Shown piece by piece: positions 36,446 to 44,799 of a stretch of 64,000 bases of DNA (position 1 is the first letter of the stretch; each line of letters begins with the position of its first letter). The notes beneath the pieces are model-generated. The model worked only from the letters and a program-made list of their open reading frames with translations, ran no database searches and was not told the DNA's origin. The position numbers were made by a program, and so were the translations under genes. The stretch is from Rhizobium sp. NXC24 (GTDB lineage: Bacteria > Pseudomonadota > Alphaproteobacteria > Rhizobiales > Rhizobiaceae): contig NZ_CP024311.1 in the NCBI RefSeq assembly GCF_002944315.1, forward strand, positions 1,774,501 through 1,838,500. Reading direction: 5' to 3'.

Positions 36446-37024
36446 ATGGGTGACAGAATTTCATCGAAGGGTATCGTCGACTTCGGAGAGATGTCGGGCG
36501 AAGCCGTCGAGCTCATCGAAATCTCCGGCGTCGTCAAATGGTTCGATGTCGCCAAGGGTTTTGGCTTCATCGTTCCGGATAACGGCATGCAGGACGTTTT
36601 GTTGCATGTGACATGCCTGCGCCGCGACGGTTATCAGACCATTCTCGAGGGCACGCGCATCGTCGCGCTGATTCAGCGCCGTGAACGTGGCTATCAGGCT
36701 TTCAAAATCCTCTCGATGGACCAGTCGACCGCCGTGCACCCGTCGCAGATGCCGCCGGTGCGCACCCATGTCCAGGTCACTGCGACAAGCGGCCTCGAGC
36801 GCGCCTTGGTCAAGTGGTTCAACCGCACCAAGGGCTTTGGTTTCCTGACGCGCGGTGAGGGCACAGAGGACATCTTCGTGCACATGGAAACGCTGCGTCG
36901 TTTCGGTCTGGCGGAGTTGCGGCCGGGACAGGTAGTCCTTGTCCGTTTCGGGCCGGGTGAGAAGGGCCTGATGGCGGCAGAGATCCATCCGGATGCGCCA
37001 AGCCCGGTGACGCGGCCGCATTGA
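36446..37024 (+). CDS. Double cold-shock-domain protein
   Basis: A 192-residue protein with two cold-shock domains, at about residues 27-90 and 121-183. Each has the RNA-binding signature: [15 protein letters not shown] in the first and [15 protein letters not shown] in the second. Such tandem CSD proteins are common in alphaproteobacteria and bind single-stranded nucleic acids, often as stress- or stationary-phase-related regulators. I start at ATG 36446; GTG 36419 is in frame and would add nine residues. DUF192 follows with only one base between. Confidence 0.93.
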   Translation: MGDRISSKGIVDFGEMSGEAVELIEISGVVKWFDVAKGFGFIVPDNGMQDVLLHVTCLRRDGYQTILEGTRIVALIQRRERGYQAFKILSMDQSTAVHPSQMPPVRTHVQVTATSGLERALVKWFNRTKGFGFLTRGEGTEDIFVHMETLRRFGLAELRPGQVVLVRFGPGEKGLMAAEIHPDAPSPVTRPH

Positions 37025-37025
37025 T

Positions 37026-37538
37026 ATGACCACCAGAGTTATGTTTTCTGCTGTTTTGAAGAGCGCCATCGTGGCGCTTTTTCTTGTCGGGGCATCCGCT
37101 CCCGCCTTTGCCGCGCAAGCGGCCAGCGAAAAATCGATGGCGTTCGATTCGGAGCCGCTATCGATCAAAACGGCCAAGGGCGTAACGCACAAGTTCACCG
37201 TGGAATTGGCATTGACCGAGCCGCAGCTCGAGTTCGGCCTGATGTATCGCAAGAGCATGCCGGACGATCACGGCATGCTTTTCGATTTCGGTGCGCCGCG
37301 CCCGGTCATGATGTGGATGAAGAATACCGTGCTACCGCTCGATATGCTTTTCCTGGACAGGAGTGGCGTCGTCACGCACATTCAGGAAAACGCCGTACCC
37401 TATTCTGAAACGATCATCAGCTCCGGCGGGTCAGTGCTTTACGTCATCGAGCTGAACGGCGGCATCGCAAGAAAACTCGGCCTTGCCGTCGGCGACAAGG
37501 TGACGAGCGCTACGATTTCCGCAAAACTCGGCAAGTAG
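37026..37538 (+). CDS. DUF192 exported protein
   Basis: A 170-residue protein with a cleavable signal peptide (MTTRVMFSAVLKSAIVALFL, cleavage near AFA-AQA) and a DUF192 domain containing LTEPQLEFGLMYRKSMP and MLFDFGAPRPVMMWMKNT. The function is unknown and the product is probably periplasmic. It follows the cold-shock gene after one base and is probably cotranscribed. tRNA-Pro follows after 129 bases. Confidence 0.9.
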   Translation: MTTRVMFSAVLKSAIVALFLVGASAPAFAAQAASEKSMAFDSEPLSIKTAKGVTHKFTVELALTEPQLEFGLMYRKSMPDDHGMLFDFGAPRPVMMWMKNTVLPLDMLFLDRSGVVTHIQENAVPYSETIISSGGSVLYVIELNGGIARKLGLAVGDKVTSATISAKLGK

Positions 37539-37667
37539 ATTTTCCCCGGGGATCGGAGCTTCAACGCCATTTTAGCTGTTGCAGCACGAGGATGAACCGT
37601 GTATCTCCGCACTCGTTCTGCAAAGCGGGACGACGCGGTCTCCTCAAAGAGATTATGCGTGAGGGTA

Positions 37668-37744
<77 letters not shown>

Positions 37745-38306
37745 TGTTTTCCCTGTGAAATACCTGTGCCTCTTTGTTTGGCGAGCCGCAGCGGTTCGAA
37801 TTCGATTCCGTTGTGATGCAAGATCTCATGCCTGTTGCGGATGAGAGTACAAGGACGAAATGCGCACTTTCTACGCGACATTCTTTGTATGTCGACCCGT
37901 GTGCATCGGCGCGCCGTCCAGATTTGCGTCCCTTCTTAATGAGCGCTGACGCGAATCCTTGAAAATCATTTTCCTGCATTTCTTGTAGGTAAATGCCAAA
38001 TGATAACAGCTTTCCACATAGCGTGCTCGAATGAGTTATCTTCGCAGAAGATATGATGCCAACCGAGAAAATTAAAAACTCTGGGTTGTCAAATAGCTAA
38101 TTAGTATTATGTTGTATTCGCATTGCTAATGAATAGTGCTTATCAGGCGTGTTTTTGAATGCTCGGCCTCGGTCGAGATGATGATTCCAACCATTCAATC
38201 AGGAGAGAGAAGGAAGCGCTCAGTCGCCAGGGATGGCGCGTGAGTGCGGCCAAAATTGAACGCGTTGGTGCATTCCTCACTCGCGCATCTAAAGGAGGAT
38301 ATTTCG
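37745..38306. other. Noncoding stretch between tRNA-Pro and the lectin gene
   Basis: This 562-base region becomes clearly AT-rich from about 37960 to 38160, unlike most of the window. I see no convincing gene: open frames on both strands lack ribosome-binding sites and recognisable products. GATAAC and GTTATC at about 38000-38040 form a loose inverted pair, and AT-rich sequence before 38160 could hold the lectin promoter. The composition fits acquired DNA beginning behind the tRNA. Confidence 0.55.
38291..38298 (+). promoter_or_regulatory. Strong ribosome-binding site of the lectin gene
   Basis: AAAGGAGG lies eight bases before ATG 38307. It sets the start of the lectin ORF and rules out the in-frame upstream ATG at 38244. 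Confidence 0.85.
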
Positions 38307-39245
38307 ATGAACGCAGTGACTGTTCCAGTCGCGGGTCAGATCGCGGCTCCCAATGGTGAGATACCTGCCGGCACCACCATGCAATTGAACCAATGGGCGA
38401 TAAGCCCAAATAATCTGTACGTGTTGATAATGCAGACCGACGGCAATCTGGTGCTTTACCAGGTCGATGGCGCGCCGCCGAAGCCAAATTCAACTTTCCA
38501 GGGCTACGCGATATGGTCGTCGAATACAGACGATGACATCCCATTTGTCTTCGCTATTCAGACCGACGGCAATCTCGTGATCTACAACGAATCCGTTAAT
38601 CCGCGCCAAGTGATGTGGAGTCCAAACACGCAGAGCTCCTCACCAGCGTACCTTGCGGTGCAGGCCGACGCTAACCTCGTTTACTATGACACGTCCAAGG
38701 GCGTGATCTGGACGTCAAACACCCAAGTCTACATGCCGCCGATGGTGCCGACGTTAGCGAACGGCGCTACCGGCCGGTTCGACTGGAGGGACGTTGCCTG
38801 GCACAGTCTCAACAACGAAGGTGACAATGGATCGATCCCAACAGTTTCGCTAAGCAGCGATACCTTGACATTCTCGGGCGGCTTTCAGTGGGAAGCCCCC
38901 GTTATCGGGTCTGGAACGGGCGACATTTACATCCAGATCTCGTTAACGCCAGTAACTTGCTCGGTCACGATAAAGATGACCGGGTATCCACTTGACGGCA
39001 ATAACATGTCTCAGTCGGGAACTTGGCAACTGACCCCGGGGGACGAACCCGTCTTGACGTGCAATCTCGATAATGGGGGAACTCTAATCATAAGCACCTT
39101 TGACGGCGGTGGAATCTGGTGGCCTGGGGTCGAGATCGAATACATGTATGGTTTTGATCTCTGCTTCGAGAACATGTCCGGCGCTTCGGCTTCCGCAATC
39201 GCTACACAGCAGACGCGTGAATCTCCGCTGAGAAACGCGGTTTGA
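38307..39245 (+). CDS. B-type (GNA-like) mannose-binding lectin protein
   Basis: A 312-residue protein whose N-terminal 145 residues form a bulb-type lectin domain. All three mannose-binding motifs QxDxNxVxY are intact: QTDGNLVLY (43-51), QTDGNLVIY (85-93) and QADANLVYY (119-127). Bacterial proteins with this fold include lectin-like bacteriocins such as putidacin L1, which usually have two tandem domains. Here the C-terminal half (about 150-312) lacks the motif and matches nothing I know; it looks beta-rich and has three cysteines. No signal peptide is visible. GC content is lower than in the neighbours. A 32-base palindrome follows the gene. No immunity gene was recognised. Confidence 0.82.
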   Translation: MNAVTVPVAGQIAAPNGEIPAGTTMQLNQWAISPNNLYVLIMQTDGNLVLYQVDGAPPKPNSTFQGYAIWSSNTDDDIPFVFAIQTDGNLVIYNESVNPRQVMWSPNTQSSSPAYLAVQADANLVYYDTSKGVIWTSNTQVYMPPMVPTLANGATGRFDWRDVAWHSLNNEGDNGSIPTVSLSSDTLTFSGGFQWEAPVIGSGTGDIYIQISLTPVTCSVTIKMTGYPLDGNNMSQSGTWQLTPGDEPVLTCNLDNGGTLIISTFDGGGIWWPGVEIEYMYGFDLCFENMSGASASAIATQQTRESPLRNAV

Positions 39246-39263
39246 TCAGATCTGTAGAGACTG

Positions 39264-39295
39264 GGATCGGCATGCTGATATCAGCATGCCGATCC
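39264..39295. repeat. Perfect 32-bp palindrome after the lectin gene
   Basis: GGATCGGCATGCTGAT is followed by its exact reverse complement. It lies 19 bases after the lectin stop. There is no T-run, so it may be a terminator of a different kind or a protein-binding site. Confidence 0.7.
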
Positions 39296-39501
39296 ATCTC
39301 CGATTCCAAGCAGGATTGTCCGCGGTCACAAGTCGAACGCGACGGTGTCGCCTAAGTGAAGCTTGGGCAGCCCGCCTTTTTGCTTGAAAACAAAGGGATT
39401 CGCGGCTAAGCAAATCCCACAATGCTCAGCCTTCATGGGGCCGGGCGAAGACGAGAGAAGCAAAGGCGGGACTGTCCCGCTTATCCGGAGGCGCTGCAGC
39501 G

Positions 39502-39807
39502 ATGCCTGCCAAGATTTACCGTCCCGCAAAAACCGCCATGCAATCCGGCAAGGCCAAGACCCATCTGTGGGTTCTGGAATTCGACCAGGAAATCCCGCGC
39601 AAGATCGATCCGATCATGGGCTATACATCGTCGGCCGATACGCGCCAGCAGCTCAAGCTGACTTTCGAGACGCAGGAGCAGGCCGAGGCCTATGCCCAGC
39701 GCAACAGCATCGAATACCGCGTTCTCGCTCCCAAGGACGCCAACCGCCAGGTGGTTTCCTATACCGATAACTTCCGTTTCAATCGCATCCAGCCCTGGAC
39801 CCATTGA
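39502..39807 (+). CDS. NDUFS4-like ETC complex I subunit
   Basis: A 101-residue protein of the NDUFS4/ETC complex I subunit family, an accessory subunit of NADH:ubiquinone oxidoreductase in alphaproteobacteria and mitochondria. It has the opening AKIYRPAKTAMQSGKAKTHL, the core WVLEFDQEIPRKIDPIMGY and the ending SYTDNFRFNRIQPWTH, which match the family closely. The nuo operon is not in this window. It lies between the lectin gene and tRNA-Arg; the 256-base gap upstream holds only the palindrome noted. Confidence 0.93.
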   Translation: MPAKIYRPAKTAMQSGKAKTHLWVLEFDQEIPRKIDPIMGYTSSADTRQQLKLTFETQEQAEAYAQRNSIEYRVLAPKDANRQVVSYTDNFRFNRIQPWTH

Positions 39808-39901
39808 TCCGGCACACGTCGAATTCGCTGCCTATTGAGTTTGACGGAAGTTTCAGGCATGTGTTGCCAGCCGCGGGCAGTTCGCGGCGGCTTGGCTTTC
39901 A

Positions 39902-39978
<77 letters not shown>

Positions 39979-39988
39979 AAAACCTTCT

Positions 39989-40040
39989 TGTCCATACCGA
40001 AGAGATAGGTAACAGTTTGTCCCTAAGAGATGGGTGACAA
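39989..40040. repeat. Left inverted repeat of the IS481-type element
   Basis: It aligns with the reverse complement of 41236-41285 across about 50 bases with roughly 12 differences and one gap. Strongest shared blocks are AGAGATAGGT and ATGGGTGACA. Confidence 0.8.
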
Positions 40041-41216
40041 CCTCGTGCCGAACGGGTTGTCGATGGTTTGCAAGGTCCTCTGTTCCAGGTCGATATATCC
40101 CAGATCATAATGCATGAAGCTGACGAGCCAAATGCCGTCGTCGACTTCTTTGATGCCGAGTTTTTGTCCTGCCATAACGGTCGAGATATTGATCTTCTTG
40201 CGGTGCATGCAGATGCGGCCGCAGTTGGTGACGAGCGCATCCCTGTCGTGGAAGGGGTAATTGATCTCCGGCAGGCCCTCATAGGATCTCGATGATGAGA
40301 CATAGAGGCTGCCCGGCGTTCTCATGTTCAGTGCCTCGTGCGGCCGTTCGGTATTGAATTCGCTGACGAATGCATCGAAGCGGGCCTGCTGCTGCAGGAT
40401 GTTTCTGCCGGGCGGACGGGTAGCCTCTTTCTTCAGCGTCAGGTGCATACGCTCGTGCCGGCCGTTGTCTTGCGGATGGCCTGGCCTGATGCGTTCGAGC
40501 ACGATGCCGAGTCTCAGCCACCAAACGGACAGCTTGGACAGATTGTAGAGGCCGTTGGGCGAGGCAAACGGCAAGCCGTTGTCGCTGCGGATGGCGAGCG
40601 GCAGGCCGCGCTCGGCAAACAGCCGGCAGAAGGCCTCGAACACGCCCTGCTCGCGCGTTGATTCAAAGGCTTCGCAGGCAAGAAGGAAACGCGAGGCCTG
40701 GTCGGTCACCGTCAGCGGGTAACAGTATCCGCCATTGCCAAGTTTGAACTCGCCCTTGAAGTCGGCGCACCACAGATCGTTCGGCATGAGCGCCTGGGAT
40801 AAGGCCGTTCCCTCGGCTCGATGGCGTTGCCGCTTGCGGGCATGAGCGACCAGCCCGTGCCGGTCGAGAATGGCATGCACCGTGCTTTTGGCGGGCACAC
40901 GTATATCGCCGGCAAGCTTCCTGACCAATAACTCGCGGATCTTACGCGCACCCCAATGCGGCTTGTCCTTCTTGAGCCGCACGATCATCGCCTCGACCGG
41001 CTCGGGCAACTGATTGGCATAGCGCACCGGCCGACGTGACCGATCCGTCAGTGCCTCCAACCCCTCGTCCTTGTAACGGTTGAAGATCTTGTAACCGGTC
41101 TTGCGCGAGATGCCGAACGCACGGCACACATCGCTCATGCCTTCGCCCTCAAGCAGACGGGCGACAAATCGAAGACGTTCCTCCATAACCGAAGTCTCTC
41201 TCCACGGCATCAACAC
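40023..41216 (-). CDS. IS481-family transposase
   Basis: A 397-residue DDE transposase. It has an N-terminal helix-turn-helix (about residues 10-60: MSDVCRAFGISRKTGYKIFN), then an rve-type catalytic core with Asp in DLWCADFKGEF, Asp in AIRSDNGLPF and Glu in NGRHERMHLTLK. The frame is uninterrupted, so the element may be active. A C-terminal region of about 80 residues follows the catalytic core (from SSSRSYEGLPEINYPFH). The family is close to IS481 and related to IS3 and retroviral integrases. Confidence 0.92.
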   Translation of the reverse strand: MLMPWRETSVMEERLRFVARLLEGEGMSDVCRAFGISRKTGYKIFNRYKDEGLEALTDRSRRPVRYANQLPEPVEAMIVRLKKDKPHWGARKIRELLVRKLAGDIRVPAKSTVHAILDRHGLVAHARKRQRHRAEGTALSQALMPNDLWCADFKGEFKLGNGGYCYPLTVTDQASRFLLACEAFESTREQGVFEAFCRLFAERGLPLAIRSDNGLPFASPNGLYNLSKLSVWWLRLGIVLERIRPGHPQDNGRHERMHLTLKKEATRPPGRNILQQQARFDAFVSEFNTERPHEALNMRTPGSLYVSSSRSYEGLPEINYPFHDRDALVTNCGRICMHRKKINISTVMAGQKLGIKEVDDGIWLVSFMHYDLGYIDLEQRTLQTIDNPFGTRLSPIS

Positions 41217-41235
41217 CTCCCGCCAAAGCGAAAAG

Positions 41236-41285
41236 TGTCACCCATGTCTCCGGTACAAAACGTCACCTATCTCTCAGGTCGGGCA
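41236..41285. repeat. Right inverted repeat of the IS481-type element
   Basis: It reads on the minus strand TGCCCGACCTGAGAGATAGG followed by GTTTTGTACCGG and ATGGGTGACA, matching the left end. Confidence 0.8.
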
Positions 41286-41363
41286 TTCATTAAACAATGC
41301 GTTATGTGATTTTTGGTGGGTTTCAACCTATTTTACGACGCTGTGTGCGACGATATGGCACGG

Positions 41364-43166
41364 CTACTGAATGGCTAATCCCGCGCGAAATGCACCATTT
41401 CTGATTGCTGCAAGCGCCGGAGGATTGGTGACCGGATATCCCTCTATGAATATCTCGGCAGAAAAGCCGGGAGCGCTGTCATGCAGACAGGCGGAAAACC
41501 TTGCCGATTCAGATTTCTGCTCTAACATCGCGAAGGCCATAGACAAAAACAGGAGTGTGGCAGGCGCTTGTGGTGGAGCGTGATGGAGTGCCGCCACACT
41601 CTCTCTGTAGAATCCGGCGATAAAGCAGCAGCGGCCGAGCATACCGTAATACCAGGGAATGTGGGGGTTCAAGCGGATGGCTCTCCGCGAGAGTTCGCAG
41701 GCCTGCTCCGGACTACCGGCCACTAGGGCTAAGTTTCCGGCCAGCAGCGCAAGGGTGTCGGCATCATTTGGGTATGCCTGTAAGACGAGGCTATGCTCGT
41801 CCAACGCGGCTTCGAAGTTCCCTTGCAAAGCTCGGAAGCTGGCGCGGCAAAGCCGAGCCGCGGTGTCATCCGGATCGAGCGCCAAGGCTTGTTCGATGCA
41901 GCTTTCAAAGCGTTGTATCCAGGCTGAATTATCTCTAGCAAAACCGTTATAGACCCCTGAGGAATATGCGAGCCCCAAGATGGTCCAGGCTCTTGCGAGT
42001 GTTGGATCGAGTTCGACTGCGCGGGACAGAAAACGGATTGCTTCAGCGTTAGACGCGCGCGTGAACAGGTCGTGTTGTTCGTGGCCGAGGAGGTAGCAAT
42101 CATATGCTTGCAGGCTGGCTGGTTTCTTACGCCGGACAACATCCCGTCGAAATCCCAGAAGTTTACCGCAACAGGTACCAAGAACGTTGACCACGTTCTC
42201 GGTGACCATGTCCTGCATCGTAAACAGGTCATCGGCCGATTGATCGTATCGAGCCGTCCAGAGGCTAGCTCCACTGCAGGCATCGACAAGCTGTACTGAA
42301 ATCCGGACGTGCTGTCCGGCTGCTTGCAGGTTTCCCTCAAGAACGTAGTCAGCTTTCAGGTCGCACCTGATTGATCGGAAGTCGTTCTGTCCCCCTTTGT
42401 ACAAAGCCATGGTTTGACGGGAAATCACCGCAAGGTCGGGATATCGCGCGAGGTCGGCAATGATGTCAGCGGATATTCCGGCGGCAAGCCGTTCCCATCG
42501 GTCGTCTGCACTCAGATTGTCGAACGGGAGCACGGCGATAATCGGTGGCCCAGAGATATCTTTGGCGACCGACGACCGAGACGGAATGCCACTCCTTGCC
42601 AACCCCGCCGTATCCCAATTCACCTGAAAAACGGGAATGGCCTTGGGAAGGTTCTTCAAAGCATACTTGCCGAGGCTAGTCAGCCTAAACGGCACCTTGC
42701 CGTCAATATGCTCTCGGACTGATCCGGAAATGTATATCCCTGACGCGACTGCGATCCCTTGCAATCGCGCAGCCACATTGACGCCGTCACCCAGCAGATC
42801 GTCTCCCGCTACCACGACATCGCCGAGATTGATGCCAATACGGAATTCCAGCGGGCGGTCATCTACAACATCGTTAGTTCGATCTGCGAGGTTGCGTTGA
42901 ATTTCCACCGAACAGCGAACCGCCTGAACGGCACTTGGAAACTCGGCCATGATACCGTCACCGGCCAAGCCGAAAATGCGGCCGCCGTGTTCTTTCACAA
43001 GGCTGTCGATCTTTTCGCGACACTTGTCCAGCGCCCGTATCGTCCCCTCTTCGTCAAACGCCATCATACGGCTGAAGCCGACAACGTCAGCCGAAAGGAT
43101 GGCTGCAAGCTTTCTATCCACAGTACGCCCCCGCGACAGATCACTTTCATGACCAATATGCGCCAA
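41364..43166 (-). CDS. Class III adenylate cyclase with TolB-like and TPR regions
   Basis: A 600-residue soluble cyclase of a type that is multi-copy in rhizobia. The N-terminal class III catalytic domain (about residues 15-185) has the metal-binding Asp in LSADVVGFSRM, the LAGDGIMAEF segment with the second metal Asp, and GVNVAARLQ. A TolB-like region (about 205-330) and TPR-type helices (about 370-580) follow. It should make cAMP, with unknown input. The C-terminal region probably mediates protein contacts. It starts 1.9 kb downstream of the IS right end in the opposite sense; the local GC content is lower than average. Confidence 0.9.
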   Translation of the reverse strand: MAHIGHESDLSRGRTVDRKLAAILSADVVGFSRMMAFDEEGTIRALDKCREKIDSLVKEHGGRIFGLAGDGIMAEFPSAVQAVRCSVEIQRNLADRTNDVVDDRPLEFRIGINLGDVVVAGDDLLGDGVNVAARLQGIAVASGIYISGSVREHIDGKVPFRLTSLGKYALKNLPKAIPVFQVNWDTAGLARSGIPSRSSVAKDISGPPIIAVLPFDNLSADDRWERLAAGISADIIADLARYPDLAVISRQTMALYKGGQNDFRSIRCDLKADYVLEGNLQAAGQHVRISVQLVDACSGASLWTARYDQSADDLFTMQDMVTENVVNVLGTCCGKLLGFRRDVVRRKKPASLQAYDCYLLGHEQHDLFTRASNAEAIRFLSRAVELDPTLARAWTILGLAYSSGVYNGFARDNSAWIQRFESCIEQALALDPDDTAARLCRASFRALQGNFEAALDEHSLVLQAYPNDADTLALLAGNLALVAGSPEQACELSRRAIRLNPHIPWYYGMLGRCCFIAGFYRESVAALHHAPPQAPATLLFLSMAFAMLEQKSESARFSACLHDSAPGFSAEIFIEGYPVTNPPALAAIRNGAFRAGLAIQ

Positions 43167-43298
43167 TCCGTAATCAAACGACAGGGTTGCTATTGGAGTG
43201 AATGCTAAAATATGTCGGGCGGCGAGCTAAGACGAGTAACAATCTGTTCTGTAAGGCACACGGTAGATAAAGATTAACAGTGGTCTGCCAGGTCGTGA

Positions 43299-43505
43299 TT
43301 AGAAACGCGTCTCCATTGGCCAACCGCCAGCATCCGCCGGTCTGGTTGCATTCACTGCCATGTCGATGAGGTCATAACCGGCCACTGCACCGATCACTCT
43401 TACGACGATGATTGCCGCGCCGAGAAACGCCAGCGCAGCGATTATCCTGTCGCTTTTCTTCACGTCCCGTCTCGTCCCCCCAATGACTACAAACTGCATC
43501 CCCAC
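43299..43505 (-). CDS. Small hypothetical protein with one membrane helix
   Basis: A 68-residue frame with a single hydrophobic helix (RIIAALAFLGAAIIVVRVIG), a basic segment before it and a polar tail. I do not recognise it. The ATG lacks a strong ribosome-binding site, so whether it is translated is uncertain. It lies in a 450-base stretch otherwise without genes. Confidence 0.4.
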   Translation of the reverse strand: MGMQFVVIGGTRRDVKKSDRIIAALAFLGAAIIVVRVIGAVAGYDLIDMAVNATRPADAGGWPMETRF

Positions 43506-43616
43506 GCAGCCGGCGGCAGTATATCGGGTTTATAGTGGGGCGCTACGGCTATATTTAGGTCGCCGACCTTTGCATTAAGCGCGCTTGAGACAGGACGCCT
43601 TCGGGCGATGATTCGG

Positions 43617-43856
43617 TCAGGCGGCGTTCAAGTCGGCGATCTCGCCGTGCCGTGCCAGGAGGCGAGGGGACGTCATGTCGCCGGTCTCTTCGTCGACCAT
43701 GACCGCATAGGCGGCAACGCCGACGAAACGCGCGGCCATGGAAAGGGCGATCTTTTCGGCGCTGGCGGCGCTTGACGCCTGCCGCATCTCTCCCGGCACC
43801 AGATTTCCGCGGTTCTTCTTATAGGGAAGGATAATAAACTTTTCGCCGGATGCCAT
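43617..43856 (-). CDS. Small hypothetical protein
   Basis: A 79-residue protein from ATG 43856 (MASGEKFIILPYKKNRGNLV). It has a basic N-terminal half, a central helix (ASAEKIALSMAARFVGVAA) and an acidic stretch, VMVDEETGDMTSP. I do not recognise a named family. AGGGCGAG lies just before the ATG, which supports this start over ATG 43883. Confidence 0.6.
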   Translation of the reverse strand: MASGEKFIILPYKKNRGNLVPGEMRQASSAASAEKIALSMAARFVGVAAYAVMVDEETGDMTSPRLLARHGEIADLNAA

Positions 43857-43952
43857 TGTGCTCGCCCTGATTTGTTCACACAATGTTCTGGTTTGCGTGG
43901 AGTGTCAATATGGTTAATCGTAACCGCCGTCGCAATTCCGACCCACATATTG

Positions 43953-43989
43953 AAAAACCCGCCGGCTGCGTCACAGCCGACGGGTTTTT
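43953..43989 (-). terminator. Terminator of the aap operon
   Basis: AAAAACCCG(C)CGGCTG pairs with CAGCCG(A)CGGGTTTTT. On the minus strand it lies 20 bases after the aapP stop and ends with a T-run. The A-run and T-run on either side make it usable in both directions. Confidence 0.88.
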
Positions 43990-44008
43990 GATCATCGGCA
44001 TGGTCCGC

Positions 44009-44782
44009 TTAGTGCAGGATCTGGCTCAGGAACAGCTTGGTGCGTTCGTGCTGCGGGTTTTCGAAGAATTCCTTCGGTGAGTTCTGTTCGACGATCTGGC
44101 CTTGGTCCATGAAGATCACGCGGTTCGCAACCTGGCGGGCGAAGCCCATTTCGTGGGTGACGCAGAGCATGGTCATGCCTTCTTCGGCCAGACCCACCAT
44201 GGTATCCAGCACTTCCTTGATCATTTCCGGGTCGAGCGCCGAGGTCGGCTCGTCAAACAGCATGATCTTCGGGTTCATGCAGAGCGAACGGGCAATCGCG
44301 ACACGCTGCTGCTGACCCCCGGAAAGCTGGCCAGGATATTTCTTCGCCTGCTCCGGGATCTTGACGCGGGTGAGGAAGTGCATCGCGATTTCTTCCGCCT
44401 GCTTCTTCGGCATCTTGCGCACCCAGATCGGCGCCAGCGTGCAGTTTTCCAGGATCGTTAGATGCGGAAAGAGGTTGAAGTGCTGGAACACCATGCCGAC
44501 TTCGCGGCGCACTTCGTCGATCTTCTTCAGATCGTTGGTGAGTTCCACGCCATCGACGATGATCTGGCCCTTCTGATGCTCCTCAAGGCGGTTGATGCAG
44601 CGGATCATCGTCGACTTGCCCGAGCCGGAAGGCCCGGCAATAACGATGCGCTCGCCGCGCATGACCTTCAGGTTGATGTCGCGCAGTACGTGGAAATCGC
44701 CGTACCACTTGTTCATGTTGATCATTTCAACCGCGACTTCCGTGTCGGAAATGGTCAGTTTTTTTGGTTGGGCGTCAGCCAT
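44009..44782 (-). CDS. aapP: AapP, amino-acid ABC transporter ATPase
   Basis: AapP is the ATPase of the general L-amino acid permease of rhizobia. The 257-residue protein has Walker [14 protein letters not shown], the Q-loop in [15 protein letters not shown], the signature [15 protein letters not shown] and Walker [16 protein letters not shown], with the H-loop in CVTHEMGF. I start at ATG 44782 ([11 protein letters not shown]). The frame remains open upstream through aapM, but that extension is antisense-like noise in the wrong frame of aapM. Confidence 0.97.
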   Translation of the reverse strand: MADAQPKKLTISDTEVAVEMINMNKWYGDFHVLRDINLKVMRGERIVIAGPSGSGKSTMIRCINRLEEHQKGQIIVDGVELTNDLKKIDEVRREVGMVFQHFNLFPHLTILENCTLAPIWVRKMPKKQAEEIAMHFLTRVKIPEQAKKYPGQLSGGQQQRVAIARSLCMNPKIMLFDEPTSALDPEMIKEVLDTMVGLAEEGMTMLCVTHEMGFARQVANRVIFMDQGQIVEQNSPKEFFENPQHERTKLFLSQILH

Positions 44783-44799
44783 ATTTTTTCCCTCGGTTT

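Larger units (their letters stand above)
39989..41285 (-). mobile_element. IS481-family insertion sequence, about 1.3 kb
   Basis: The left end (39989-40040) and the inverted right end (41236-41285) share TG(T/C)CC, then GAGATAGGT(A/G)AC, and further on ATGGGTGACA, with a few mismatches and a one-base gap. They flank a single intact transposase on the minus strand. The transposase stop codon lies inside the left repeat. I see no target duplication, so the exact ends are uncertain by a few bases. It sits next to the 3' end of tRNA-Arg. Confidence 0.85.

Noticed and set aside
37774..37962. 62-codon frame downstream of tRNA-Pro
   Set aside because: It has no ribosome-binding site or recognisable product, and frames of this length are common by chance here.
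38143..38544. 133-codon minus-strand frame at the 5' end of the lectin gene
   Set aside because: It overlaps the lectin start and ribosome-binding site in antisense and has no recognisable sequence.
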